The notes: generated from the letters alone by a model not told the origin. Counted from the first letter of the stretch, positions 22,358 through 34,247 are shown. The stretch: DNA of 64,000 nucleotides from Isoetes taiwanensis (GCA_021234155.1 JAJEKV010000222.1:314001-378000), one strand, 5' to 3'. Numbers and translations: made by a program.

Positions 22358-24650
22358 TATAATGTAAAAAGAAGTATCAAACATGAGAGCGAGAAAAAGG
22401 AAGCTTTGGAAGGCTTTCCCTTCGACTAGTGCAACATCCTTCTTCTTGCGGATTGACCCATTGATCCTAGGTCATCAGCCCTAAATACAATTACTAAATA
22501 ATATGGCATATATCTTGTTCTTTGTATTTATCATACATGGTGATTGTTGTACTTATTGGACATACTTAATTGTTGTGCGTGTAAACCGCACAAAAAGGAT
22601 GCCATTACATTAATGAAAGAAGGGACCGCATACCATAAGATATTCATTGATAATACAACCTTGAAATTTTCTATAATGAATGAAATCTAGAGAACATTAC
22701 CAAGGAATCGAAACTTCATGAACATTTTGAATATGGTGATGTATCAAAAAACACCATCTTTTAATTTTTCCCTTGAATCGAGCTCGGGGTGTTTCATTAT
22801 GATGAGCATTGATCAAAACATTGACATTGGCTTTTAGGATAAGAAATACCTATCTACTACTTTGGGATGACTTTCTCCAATTTTGGAGCCTTGAGTTCAA
22901 ACTCCCAATGGTTCTCGATTGCTGTAGGAAAGCTTTATCCAAAAAAACTATAATAAACGTTAATGAAGGATGTAAAATTAAGCAGGTGGCATTCTAAACA
23001 TCCTCAAAGCATACCCAAAGTTTCTAGCAGAGGCCAAATTGGTTCATGACATGTTTAGATTGCTTGTCTGGGTTTGATTCATCAGTTATATTCCAACATC
23101 AATTATCTAATAGGTGATCGAAGAGCGTCGTAAATATTGATCTGGAAATGAGCCTCGCACTAGGGATTGACAGAAAGCAGTATGGAAATGGGTATGTGAT
23201 AAGCTACTCCATCCCAAAGTATATGTTTTATGGTGGCAAGTTATTCATCGTTGTCTGCGCGTTAATATTCTGGTGCACAGATTTTGTCCAGAGGTATCTG
23301 CACTTTGTCCCTTATGTGCACAGAGGGACGAGCCAATTGAGCATTGCTTCTTCCTATGTAGACATGTCAGGCATTGTGTGTGGCTTCAAGGCCTTTTTCA
23401 TTGCAATTTGAATAACCAGCAGGTGTTATTAGCAGTCTATCCAAGTGGATGGGAAAATTTGGCAAAAGGGCGTTTCATTTGGCTTCTGCATGGATCATCT
23501 GGTCCATTTGGAAAAGAAGGAATCTACTAATATTCAAAGGTCTTGCTTGTTCAGATGCATAGGTCCTTCGTGAGATTTTACTTCCTCCTCATACTGTTTA
23601 GATGTTATATTTGAGTGGGGTGGATTTGCTCTGGTGGACATTCTCTCCACTGAGTTTTTAGTCCCCATTGTACTTTATAACTTTTTGTAGATAATAAAGG
23701 CTCAAGTCCTTCCAAAAAAAAAAAATTACGTTGTTTTGTAACAAAGTTGAGACAACTGCGACTATTTCAATCTCTACTTTACGAAAAGATGCTCTAGAAG
23801 CTTTTGACAAATTCTAGAGATTTTTGACAAATTCTACTTTTGAAAGGGCTCTAGAGGCTTTTGATAAATTCTGTGAAAAGAGCGGCTAGCGGCTGAATCA
23901 CCAAAACCACCGGTTGAGAAATAGGTCGTGCTCCTTTTTATGGGAAGACAAACAGGGGTCTAGTCGCCAGAGCCCTTAATCGAAGCCTCCAGAACCTCTA
24001 GAACCTCTAATCAATGCCTCTAAAAGAAGCCGCATGATGGAATCTTTGCAGCAGCTTCTAGAAACAGTTGCATTCTTCTAAAAAAATTTGATGCTTACAC
24101 GTGTGCAATTTAAACATAGAAAATATCTTAACCTAAAATTAACCTACCCACATTATCGACCTCATTAATTATATGTTAGAGATATGTGAATGATTTTCAA
24201 GTCGATTTTTCACATACGTGATTATTATGACAACTCTAATGGTTCATAACTCTAATGGGTTGATAAAAAAAAATCTAAAAAAACATGAGCCACAGAACAA
24301 GCCATAGACCTCGCAATTAAATTTGTGAGCCGTACATGTGTCATTGAATGAACTCAAAGAGCAAGGTGTGTTGTACACATGCAAGTTGCCAACAAAAGCA
24401 ACATTTGTAAGATCCAATCATAATCTAGATTCAGTAGGCAACATTTGTAAGATGCAATCATAATCCAGATTCAATAGACAATATATACATAAACATTGCT
24501 TAACCAACAAGCAACATCGAAGCAACATCTGCAACATCCATTCTGCAACATCCATTCATAACTCAGATTCCACAGACAATAGTATTTGTTATAGCCTCTT
24601 AGCTATAAACCAGCCTATTCATAATTTAGGTGCCATTGACAGTGTGTAAA
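22358..24650. repeat. Direct repeat copy 2 flanking LINE-A (2.29 kb)
   Basis: Second copy of 11473-14902, starting directly after the LINE-A tail and ending at 'cagtgtgtaaa' where unique sequence resumes. Substitutions are few. The main differences are the two missing blocks (about 107 bp and 1.05 kb) and about 20 extra bp ('gagtttttagtccccattg') at 23651 within the old LINE 3' end. Confidence 0.9.
23190..23720 (+). pseudogene. L1-type LINE C-terminal relic, copy 2
   Basis: Same zf-RVT-like remnant as in copy 1 (CPLCAQRDEPIEHCFFLC), continuing to a 3' end with 'aataaaggctcaagtccttc' and poly(A) at about 23715-23724. Here the 3' untranslated part follows the coding relic without the 1.05 kb block, which suggests copy 2 is closer to the original LINE layout at this point. 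Confidence 0.7.
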
Positions 24651-26899
24651 CACGACTGGAAAGCATTCTTATAAGCGTATAGCCCAAGGTAGCAATCCTG
24701 TGCTTCCTGCCATGATGAAAGCGGCGTGCATGAAGAAGGATGTTTTGCCTCTGCAATACAACACAATTTCTTCATTTCTGTTTGTCTTTGCCTCTTTTTT
24801 TTCTGCTTCCCATCCTGCTCCAAAATCTTCAGAGCACCATCTGGCTCAAGCCCGCGTCTCCTTCCAACAGCAAGAATAAATCAGTGCAATTGTGATGTAA
24901 CCATTAACATACTTCAATGTATGAAAAGACAAGAAAAAGACAGAAACAAACGAAGGATCAGAAAGAGCACAAAACTTCTGATCCACTCCTCCAGGCAAGT
25001 CCCTCAAACTCGTCTGAGAACAAAACTGCAGGGAAGCATGAATCGTGAGATATACTCTGTAGCATGAATTCCAATTGCCCTATTGTTCAACACAGGCATA
25101 GATATGGATATGCTTGGAGTAATAGCAGTACTTGGGCTACAGGGATTCATGCACAAAACTAACAAGCAAAAACTGGACGCATAGAGGTTGTATTGATGAT
25201 CCCGCTCTCTGCCATCGCTATACTTATTCTGCAGAACTAAACATATAAAAACACCCCTCGAATCCGGATTTGCCATCCCGCTCCACCAAATCTAGAAACC
25301 ATGTGCAGATCGGGCTCCGCATCTCCACGCAGCTGGGAAGGGGCCTGCTTCCATCGCCTACGTTCTAGGTTGTTAACAAATGGAGGGCTAAAAAAACACC
25401 ACCACAACCATTGGAAAGAAAACGTACGGCCACGACCTTTTTGGAATTCCAAAATTAAAACCATGAGCCAGAAACAATTGCAAAACTCTAATGGATCGTG
25501 ACAAAAGTTTAAAACACATAAGTCTTAGATGAGAGTATGCTACAACATTCTTACTAGTTGACATCCTTAGTGGACGTTGTAGCATCCTTTTCACATTGAT
25601 ATTCATAACCAGGGTTATTTGGTCACTCATTATTTTTGCTCACTTGTTATTGTTCACTTGGGATCATTGGATCTCAAGATGATGCCAAGAATATCCTATA
25701 TCAGAGGATATGTAATTTCCACCTCATACCCATGTATAAGAAAGTGCTCCCCATACGGTATACATGGAAAACAAGACGCTAACGCACCAGGGGGTTGCCC
25801 GTTGGCATTGGACCCTTTGGGCCCTTGCGGATGGCAACAATGTTCCTATTCTTCAACTTCAACTTGCTTTAAACATATTGATATAAGGTTTGCATGGTTA
25901 GAGAAGCATGGGTAAGTCAACAATCATAAACACCTAGTAGGGCTCACAATATGGAATAAGCAATGAGTATGTCTACAGCTTATAGTCTTGTTATAAACAC
26001 ATGTTGGTGGACAGTTTGTCCCCCTGGGGCGTCTTCACGTGATAGGTACAAGGGCATAAAGCACCATTGCCAACGTTGATGAGTAGATCTTGAAATTTGT
26101 GGAGTAAAAAACATGTACCAAAAATGGGATTTGAATCGTTAATGGGTTTTCTATCATAATAGCAGTAGTGCATTTTATGGGGTCTGAACCCATTGTAACC
26201 TAGTAGTGAAGGTGGCTACATATGGTGCGAGGAACAAATTAAAATCACGCAATACCCGTAGCTTGCAAATGGTTCTGCTTTGGTCGTCATCGTTTTATGC
26301 CTTAGTTTCATATAGGAACAAGAAACATTCCTCTTCGTTCAGGAAAAAGCGACACTCTAATTGTGGCTTTGGATGGGTGTACGCTTACGCTTTGCTAAAG
26401 AAGGGCTATTTACGTTGAAAAAAAAAATTGAAAACCACATTACACTATTAAAAGCTAATCCAGAGGGTCTTTTGCGAACCTTATGATTTGGACAAAGGGA
26501 AAATATCTCGAATTGTAGGAACAAATTTGTAACTTACACACATCATCTGTTTGCTGACATTTGAACATTTCTCTCGGGAATCCTTTGTACCCCTGGCACT
26601 TATAAGTACTTGGTATGGCAAAATATCCTATAAACACAGAGCAACTTTTTATTGTTTTTACTTCTTTAGATTTTGTCAAACTTATTCCATACTATTGTTT
26701 GACTTTCAGGATTAGGCTTTGGTTGGCATCATACAACCTTTTTCAATCAAGGACTAAATAGAATATTCTCAGATTTTCCTGGTACATGAACTACACTAGT
26801 CTCGCCTGTAGGTTGATATTTATCTGTAGTTGCATATACATGCATGGGCTCCTGAACCATGTCTCCAATGGTAATTGCTCGAGCATACATGGGTTGTTT
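24651..26899. other. Spacer, no supported gene
   Basis: No recognised protein. Part of it may be the remainder of the LTR element whose gag lies just to the right, but I see no clear protease, integrase or RT motifs. Confidence 0.4.
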
Positions 26900-27136
26900 G
26901 CCTTGGTTGTCCTTTGAAGTATTTCCACCCGCGAATTGGATATTCCATAAACAGTCTTGCGTTCTTATAGCTTCTGGGGACAATCCCTTATTTGATGACC
27001 CACTTGCTGGCAATGGAAACACCTGCATTCTCAAAACAATTTCCCCCTTAACTTTTTTGCTTCAGATTGATTTTTGCGTCAGGTACATGCTTATAAATAT
27101 TGTAATGCTTGACTACAGAAATTTATATTTGTTATA
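26900..27136 (-). pseudogene. LTR-retrotransposon gag, zinc-knuckle part
   Basis: On the minus strand near 27030-26985 one frame reads CFHCQQVGHQIRDCPQK, a textbook CX2CX4HX4C zinc knuckle of retrotransposon nucleocapsids. Stops lie on both sides (before the knuckle and at CPQKL*). The rest of the gag is at 30.69-31.2 kb in the same orientation, and LINE-B lies between them. Confidence 0.75.
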
Positions 27137-28289
27137 GTGTATTACCCACCTCAATGTGACAAACTGGAACTGCTAAGCATGGGAGAAATCGTCATGAAAC
27201 ACAGAGATAAAGGACCGTTGATCATAGTAGGAGATATCAATGCAAGGACGGGCGAGAACGAGCCAAAGCTTGGGGATAGACAAGGAGAGTGGACTGGTGG
27301 ACACATGCCTGGGAAGGGGAAGAAATGGCAAAGGACTGGCAGATTTAAAATGGAGGTGACAGCGAGAGGAGAAACACTGATAGAGGTATGCCTGACCCAC
27401 GATCTGATTATATGCAATGGCCTAAGAAGATGGGAAGCCTCGGGCCGGTTCCACAAGTACAAATGCTCACGGGAGCAGCATAGTAGACTATGTGATGGCA
27501 AATGAGGAAGCAATAAGGGAAATCGGAAAGATGGAGTTAGGAGAATGGCCGGTAGGGGGAAGGGAGGGTCACAGACCCATCATACTCAAGATAAATGCGA
27601 CAAGGGATAGGACAGAAGACAGGCAAAGAAGAGGTAAACAGACCAAATTGACAGTCAAATTCAGAGAAAAAAGAGTGGAAGCATTCATGAACACGGTAAA
27701 AAAGAAAATGAGAGATAAAGAATGGGGAGAGGAAATGAAGGACAGAGGGAATGACATCAATGACATCTTGGAAGAGGCAGCAAAAACAGCATTCGAGAGA
27801 AAAGAAAGAGGAAGAAGGGCTCTAGCTTTTCGAAGGTCAGTATGGTTTGACGAGGCATGCATGGAACAAAGAAGAAAAGTCAAACAGGCAAAAGGAACTG
27901 AGACATACCAAGAGGAGCGGAACAAATATGTTAAGATACTGAAAAGAAAGAAAGTTCAGGACCTGAAAACCCACCAATGGGGACTAGCCGAAGACTTGAA
28001 AATACGGCCTAAGGAATTCTGGAACAATATGAAAAAAGGCTCAAAAACGAAAGCAGGTACAGCAGCAGGAGAAGAGGGGGGAGGAATGGAAATAGAAATA
28101 GACTGGACAAGATACCTGGAATGTCTATACAAAACAGGGGCTGCACCAATACTGGCTCCAGAAGGTAGACACAAACCTTCCTTCTCCAAGGAAGAGGTGA
28201 CATGGGCACTAAACAAGATGGCAAACAATAAGGCACCGAATCTGTATGGGCTAACAGCGGAGATGTTGAAATGCGTAGGAATACAATAA
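27137..28289 (+). pseudogene. LINE-B endonuclease C-terminal half and linker
   Basis: Frame 27137-27505 carries LIIVGDINARTGENE. The frame then shifts to 27492-28289 with VMANEEAIREIGKMELGEW and GREGHRPIILKI, the catalytic-histidine end of the endonuclease. A long basic, helical linker follows (residues about 60-210 of the second frame). The start of the RT comes next (FSKEEVTWALNKMANNKAP). A TAA at 28287-28289 interrupts it. Confidence 0.75.
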
Positions 28290-29010
28290 CAGAAATATTC
28301 AATGAGGTAGTACACTCAGGCCTACCAGAAAGATGGCAGTTTAATAAAGTAATTCCGCTACATAAAGGAGGAAACAAAGAAGAACCAAGTAATTACAGGA
28401 CCATCATGGTCAGTTCAGTATTCGCGAAATGGTTCGGGAAAACATTGGATCAGAAATTGAAAATCCGGGCGTAAAGCTTGGGAAACTTCGAGCCGTGGCA
28501 AAGGCCTGGTTTTCGGCGGAGTACTCGACTACGGACCATCTGGTGACCCTAAGGATAATAATAGAACAGGCAAAGGAGAGTAACAAGAAGATCATATGCT
28601 GCTTCGTGGACTTTAAAAAAGCCTTCGACACAGTACCCAGAGACAAACTCCTACTCAGACTAATAAGACTAAGAGCACCAGAAGGGTTAGTATGATCAAT
28701 TGCAAGGCTATACCAAAAGGTATATGCCAGGATAGAGGGGGGAGGGGAAGCCATAGACTGCGACACATGAGTAAAGCAAGGATGTCCACTATCACCCACA
28801 CTTTTTGGGATATACATAGATGCGCTACAGGAATTTTTCAAGGAAAGAGAGGGAGACAGGGAAGCACCAATGATAGGGAAAACAAAAATCCCAATAATGC
28901 TATATGCGGATGACTTAGGTATGATGGCGACCAAAGCCAAAGGAATGCCGCGAATGCTAGAGATACTAGAAGAGTTCGCTTGGAGAGAGGGATTGTGATC
29001 AACTTGAGCA
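28271..29010 (+). pseudogene. LINE-B reverse transcriptase, several frame breaks
   Basis: Pieces in order: WQFNKVIPLHKGGNKEEPSN then YRTIMVSSVFAKWFGKTLD (28330-28450); TTDHLVTLRIIIEQ and IICCFVDFKKAFDTVPRDK (motif A); after a stop at 28693, LYQKVYARIE; VKQGCPLSPTLFGIYIDALQ (motif B); IPIMLYADDLGMMATKAKG (motif C, YADD). LINE-B keeps the fingers segment that LINE-A has lost. There are at least two stops and three frame changes, so it is inactive. Confidence 0.8.
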
Positions 29011-29089
29011 AAACAAAAATAGTGACCGCCGGTACAAAGACAAAACACAAGCCCCTTTAAATACAAGGGAGAAGAGCTAGAGGAAACCA

Positions 29090-30310
29090 AGGTGGTATTG
29101 TGTACTTGGGATATGATACACATGGTGGGGGGAAGTGGTCAAAAGGGGCAGACAACAGATTCCAAGCGGCAATAGGTAATTATTACATCATGATGAATTA
29201 TTGTAACAACAGGATCACCAACTGGAAAATCAAAACATACCTATTTAGCACAATAATAGCAGCAACACAGCTGTACGGATGTGAAACGTGAGGGCCAGGT
29301 CTGTCAGAGAAGAAATGGGAAAAACAGGAAGGCATACTGAGGCAATGGCACGGACAGGAATTCCAGATTAAGGCAGGTACATCATTAGCAACAATCATAT
29401 ATCCCATCGATCCGAGACATCGGATCGCCATTCTAGAATGGGACGAGCATGCATGTTTTGCATGCATGCGGGCGGCGCATGCTCGTTCTGGTTGGGAGTT
29501 CGCTATTTTAGGCGCGTTTCTGCTTCGACTTCTCATCGGCGCTTCCTCTTCTCTCTCAAGATCTTATTCTCTTTGAATTGTTTCGAGGCGGGGAGGGGCT
29601 TCTTCTGCTGGTTTGGCTAATTTGGCGTTTCATTTCATCTTTGTCCTTTTCGGCCTTGACCTTCATCCTGTGACCTTCGTCCTCGATTCTAGTTTGTTAA
29701 GGAAGTTCTTTGGTATTCGGGCGGTTTGTTGGTTCCATGCGAGTCCCATTCTAGAATGAAACAGGGGAAAAACCAATGGAAGTTAGAGCATGGGAAAGAA
29801 CAATCAGGTACCTAATAAAAGACAACAGTTATGGGAAAGAGGACAAACTATCGTCACTGGCAATAGATGAATCAGCAAAGCAACACATAGTAACAGGCAA
29901 GGGATGGTTTAATGAAGTGGTGAAGTGGACAGCAAGCATGGGGATGCAACTAAGCCATATTATACAGGCAGATGGATGGGACGAAGAATGGACAAGCAGG
30001 GCAATGAGAAGCTGGCTAACGCGACACACAGGACCTAAAACAGACTGGCTATTGGGAGCCTTTAATCCAGGGGGACAGATAGGACATATCACATACAAAA
30101 GCAACATGTTGAGTAGGAGCAGCAAGAGGGACGCTGGCTAGGTTCGTAATGGGGAGCCACGACCTTGAGTGAGAAAGATAGATGGAGAAAAATAGATAGA
30201 GCTGAACGAATATGTCGACTATGTGATTGGGGAAAAATAGAAGACGAAGCACATATGGTCAAGGAATGCCCGGCCTACACGACACATAAGGTCCAAATTT
30301 AACAAGGTCG
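29090..30310 (+). pseudogene. LINE-B C-terminal region with CX2CX9HX4C motif
   Basis: After the RT, YLGYDTHGGGKWSKGADNRF, WKIKTYLFSTIIAATQLYGC and, beyond the 306 bp insertion, PMEVRAWERTIRYLIKDN followed by WFNEVVKWTASMG. Near 30200-30270 one frame gives RICRLCDWGKIEDEAHMVKEC, a zinc-binding CCHC pattern common at the end of such ORF2 proteins. The region is broken by frameshifts. Confidence 0.7.
29441..29746. mobile_element. 306 bp insertion in LINE-B with short inverted ends
   Basis: The insert is bracketed by CATTCTAGAATG at 29429-29440 and 29747-29758. Its ends are imperfect inverted repeats: GGACGAGCATG at the left, and the reverse complement of CATGCGAGTCC at the right (9 of 11 match). 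Base composition is unlike the purine-rich LINE. It may be a small non-autonomous DNA transposon. The flanking 12-mer is itself a palindrome, so it can be read either as target duplication or as part of a longer terminal inverted repeat. Confidence 0.6.
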
Positions 30311-30690
30311 TGGGATCTCCCACTCCCAAAGACCGATGGACAAAGAAGAGACACTCTCAGATGTAGCTTAAAGCTATAAAAGAGATGATAATAAGACACC
30401 GGAGGGTGCACAAAGAGAGAGAGCTAATACTCTGAGAAGCACTAATGAGGCGAATCAGAGGGGCCCACAAAGTACAGTTCAAAACTGTTCATAATGATGC
30501 ATTGTGTATGGCCAAGAAGCCAGCTATAAGCACGATGCGGGTATTATAAAGAACAAGAGAAGCCCGATAGATGGCTACATAAACCTATGCGTCTGTTTGC
30601 TGGCAGCACCCTTTTGGGAGATCGCAGGATGCTACACAAGTCCGGGGGCCTCGCGGCCTGAGGGACGTTAATGTATATTCTATATTCTTT

Positions 30691-31200
30691 TCCTAGCCTT
30701 TGACATTTTTCGAAGTCAAACTGTCCACAAGTCTTTGTCGACGATTATCAAATTGGCTCCAATTTAAATCATCATTTGTACGCTTCTTCCATGTTGTATT
30801 CATTACATCCTCCTTATATTTGGCAACCCTCATTGCTTCCCCCAAATTGGATTGTACAGTACTTCCAATTAAAACGAATAGCTCTGACTTCAAATTCTTG
30901 ATATACTTACCTGCTAATTGCTCTGCCTCAAATGGAGCTCCATGAGGTTGCAACTGTTGAAACTTTACTGTATGGTCTTCAAATGATTAATTGTAACGAA
31001 TTCAAGAAATCGTGCATCTTTTGCCAATTTGCATCCCACATGCAAGTAATGCAACTGGAAAGCTTTTCGAAAAACAACCAAATCCATGTCTCCAAAAAAC
31101 AGTTTTAATGTCTTCTTATAGTCGTCCCATCAAATCTTGGCGAAACTAGTGAGCAATAAGTCCGCAATGACAGCTTTTTGCTTCACAGGTGCCTTCTTCA
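30691..31200 (-). pseudogene. LTR-retrotransposon gag, N-terminal part
   Basis: On the minus strand, DHTVKFQQLQPHGAPFEAEQ, then LAGKYIKNLKSELFVLIGST and VQSNLGEAMRVAKYKED follow the pattern of the Retrotrans_gag domain (a 'F..L' helix, then 'K.I.GL..E', then 'L.EA.R.A...E'). The frame ends at a stop at 30693, right where LINE-B ends. The zinc knuckle is on the other side of LINE-B. The upstream part (to about 31.4 kb) is degraded. Confidence 0.7.
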
Positions 31201-31549
31201 CACTGAAATTGAATTCAGTATTTCAGAGCCATGCAGCCGCACCGTCACCTGTAGCATCCTTTCCTGCGAAACTTTCCTGCTTGATAACAGAGTTGTGTTG
31301 CTAAGATGTTTAACAGTAGGCATTTGGTTTTGGAGCAAACCCAACTGTTGCTGAACTCTTTGCAATATTTGGCCTAGCCTAACATCTGTACCGTAGCGTT
31401 TTCATCTCCTCCTTTCATGATAATCTACAAATCACTTTTAGTAAGTTTATTAGATTTCTAACAAACAATCAGGATACGTCCTTAATAAGTTAGGAATCAG
31501 AACATAATTCAAGTCCAAGTATTTTCAATAAAAACGATTGATTGCCAAG

Positions 31550-31584
<35 letters not shown>

Positions 31585-31977
31585 AACAGTATCAGAATAT
31601 TCACGTACAGGACGCTTTTTTTGGACTTGTCTTCAGAGATGTCTAACCTTACCGTTGTGATACATTAGCTTGAGCTGTTCCTAATTTTTGTAAACTCAAT
31701 TTTAGTAACTAGGTTTGGAACATGTAAACTAAATTCTGAACTATCCCTTCTCCTATTCTTACAAAATCTTGTATAGTTTATCTCCTTCAATCGTAGTTCT
31801 GTTATTCTAGTTCATATACTCCCCCTATTTTTCTTCAGATATTTATCGTACTTTAGTATAGATACCGTATTTAATTTGTTTCCCCACCGTTAAAATTTTT
31901 TTAAATATGCCTGATCTAAGGTCAAGGGTAAGAATCGTTTACTTTGCCTTCAACCCCCTAGAGGTGTTACAGTCAAC
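31201..31977. other. Spacer with a 32 nt poly(T) run
   Basis: No gene. An uninterrupted T run at 31552-31583 could be the poly(A) tail of a minus-strand retroposon, but I do not recognise a body to its right. Confidence 0.5.
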
Positions 31978-32540
31978 ATGCAGAAAGTGAACTTTACAAC
32001 TAGCTTGTATTACTTCAAGCGCCAGACATAATGTTTGGTTGTTTATGCTAGGCCTGCAGTGCCCAGTCTGCATGCATATATGCCTGGCACGAGTATTTCA
32101 GAAGCCCGTCATGTATTTTGAGCCATTTACGCTTGGCATGAAGCCCTCTAGACAGTTTTTCATGCCAAGCATGTATGAACATTCAAGCCAACACATTCGC
32201 GTCAAGCGTGAATCCTCTTGCAACAAAGCATGAATATTGACATCATGATTTAGATTAAATCTGTTCAAACAAAACATATGTGCAGACTGTGAACTTCACG
32301 CCTAGCATGTATTACTTCAAATGTTCGGTTGTTCATGTTAGGCCTGTAGTGCCCAGTCTATATGCATATTTGCAATTTTGAGCCATTCATGTTTGGCATG
32401 AAGCCCTCTAGACAGTTTTTCATGTCAACTATGTATGAACATTGAAGACAACACATTCGCGCCAAGCGTGAATGCTCTTACAACAAAGCATGAATGTTGA
32501 CATTATGATTTAGATTAAATGTTTTCGAACAAAATATATA
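31978..32540. repeat. Tandem duplication, units of about 303 and 260 bp
   Basis: Unit 1 (31978-32280) and unit 2 (32281-32540) both start 'tgcaga' and share 'gtattacttcaa', 'gtgcccagtct', 'aagccctctagacagttttt', 'caacacattcgcg', 'caagcgtgaat' and 'atgatttagattaaat'. Unit 2 has small deletions. Confidence 0.9.
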
Positions 32541-33566
32541 ATTCATACATTGACTTTGCATCTTCTGCAATAGATGCAAGGACAATAGATGCAAGGACTG
32601 ATGATGCGAGGTTGCAATGACTGTTATATTGAAGAGGTTCTGCACATGCCAAGCGTGCACATGCCAGAACAAGAGATGCGTGGAGTATAGCATCTTTCAA
32701 TCGCTTTGGGTATGTAGAGGCCAATGGGAAAATCGGTACGGGCATAAGCGGCAGTATGCAGAGTATGTCGGTACAGTACAATGAGGCTCAAATTTGTCTC
32801 AATTTTGATTGAGACAAAGGCATGCACAAATGGTTCCATCATTAATCATCAAGCTCCGAGGACAGTCAAGATCAAAGAGCGCTACTTCCTCTGCCTTAGA
32901 AAGGGTGCATGGTCAAGTCCAGTTTTGGGCCTACTGGACTGGACATGCCTATAACAAGAGGATTAATCTCAGACATACCTAATTCAGTGTTCACAACGAG
33001 TGTCATGATCACACCAGAATCTCGTTATAATAGAGAAATGAAGATGGGCTAAGATCTTATGAGTTGAAAGTGAAGTAGTCTGCTCTGTCTGGAAAAAATC
33101 GCTCAATCCAACAGGTATGCCTTCAAAGATACCACATTTCCTGCGTGACTTTTTCTCTCTTTATCACATTTTGCATCTCTTTATCACAAATTAGCATGCC
33201 TGATATAGATGAGATGCAGCACGCACTTCCTTTCCATTTAATGACAACAGGTTGGCTTACTTTCTATGCGCAGAACTTCCTTTCTTCTATGTAGGTTAAC
33301 CGGTTGCAAGATTTGTGAATCAATATTATCCATTGTTGTAGGGCTATTTAGATAAGCTTAAATGCAGCAGATCCTCCTTTAGAAGTTGCCATGGAGACTG
33401 CCTTGTGCATTGTGCTGACAATGTATACAAGTTTTGCCACTTCACATGCACAAGGTCACAATAAGATCACAAGTTAGAACCCATAAAGGAACCATTTATT
33501 CTGGTTAGAACAAAGTACCTAACTTTTGATGCCTGGCCCCTGCAGATAGCCAGTCAAATGCAAAAG
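32541..33566. other. Spacer downstream of the receptor-kinase relic
   Basis: No supported gene. The missing part of the kinase domain (catalytic HRD and DFG segments) was looked for here on the minus strand and not found. Confidence 0.45.
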
Positions 33567-34247
33567 TTACAGTCTAACTAGATTTATGCGACTGATGCTT
33601 CCAAGTGTCGCTACCTCTGCTACTAATTGCTTCATAACATACATGGTGCTTTCTAGCTTTTTTACTGCCACAGGTTTTCCATCTTTAAGTGTTCCTTCAT
33701 ATACTGCACCAAATCCTCCTGATCCAAGTTTTCTAGGAAACCCCTTTGTAGCTTTTTGCAGATCTTTAAACGAGAACCTTGGAGGCAATCCTGGTAACCC
33801 TTTCAACACATCTTCTTCTGCTACAGCTCCTTTCAGTCTCTGTCTCCTTTTCCTAGTTTTGAACCAAATCATCACGCATATTAAAAGTGCCAACAGTGTA
33901 GATCCAATTGTAAGACCTAGTACCAGATGATTGTCTGTCTTCGATTCATTTTGAACTTTTAAAAAGGCCAGATTGCTGCTGTTGCCTGATTGATACATTG
34001 TTCTTACATCTGCAATGTGATAACAGGAGAGTGTAGACTTTATAAAGAAAGCAGCTTTGCAAGAACAGTTTGAGACACAAGAACTAGTGCAATTTTCCAA
34101 ATTTTGAGTTCCCTGCAGAGCATTCAGAAAGCTGTTAGAGACATAATTTATCCCTGATATCTTAACCATTGTTTGATAACTGGATGAACAATTTATTAAG
34201 CCTCTGTTGCCTGTGCAACCTTGACTTGGAGTACTAATATTTGCCAA
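33567..34247 (-). pseudogene. S-domain (G-type lectin) receptor-like kinase, truncated at both ends
   Basis: The 226-residue frame contains, in order: a Cys-rich PAN-like ectodomain (ENCTSSCVSNCSCKAAFF; residues about 1-110), a transmembrane helix (VLGLTIGSTLLALLICVMIW; about 118-140), a basic stop-transfer (KTRKRRQRLK), a juxtamembrane segment (FSFKDLQKATKGF), and the kinase N-lobe. The glycine loop is LGSGGFGAVYEG and the ATP-binding lysine lies in VAVKKLE. The frame stops just after INLVRL, before the hinge. Complete relatives have an N-terminal lectin domain and a full kinase, about 800 residues. Neither is present, so this is a pseudogene or a remnant. It could encode a membrane protein without kinase activity, but no promoter evidence is seen. 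Confidence 0.85.

Larger units (their letters stand above)
27137..30690 (+). mobile_element. LINE-B, 5'-truncated copy of the LINE-A family
   Basis: Begins inside the endonuclease (YYPPQCDKLELLSMG; compare YYPPNSDKLELLELG in LINE-A) and runs through RT and the zinc motif to the shared 3' end 'gggacgttaatg' plus (TATTC)-like tail at 30690. It interrupts an LTR-element gag on the opposite strand. 5' truncation is normal for LINE insertions. A 306 bp insertion lies at 29441-29746. I could not identify a convincing target-site duplication. Confidence 0.85.

Noticed and set aside
11473-24650. The two long direct repeats as LTRs of a retrovirus-like element
   Set aside because: They do not have TG...CA ends, there is no primer-binding site after copy 1, and the interior encodes a LINE with APE endonuclease and its own 3' tail rather than gag-pol.
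31552-31583. Poly(T) run as a terminator or LINE tail
   Set aside because: No element body could be assigned, so it is only noted as a homopolymer.
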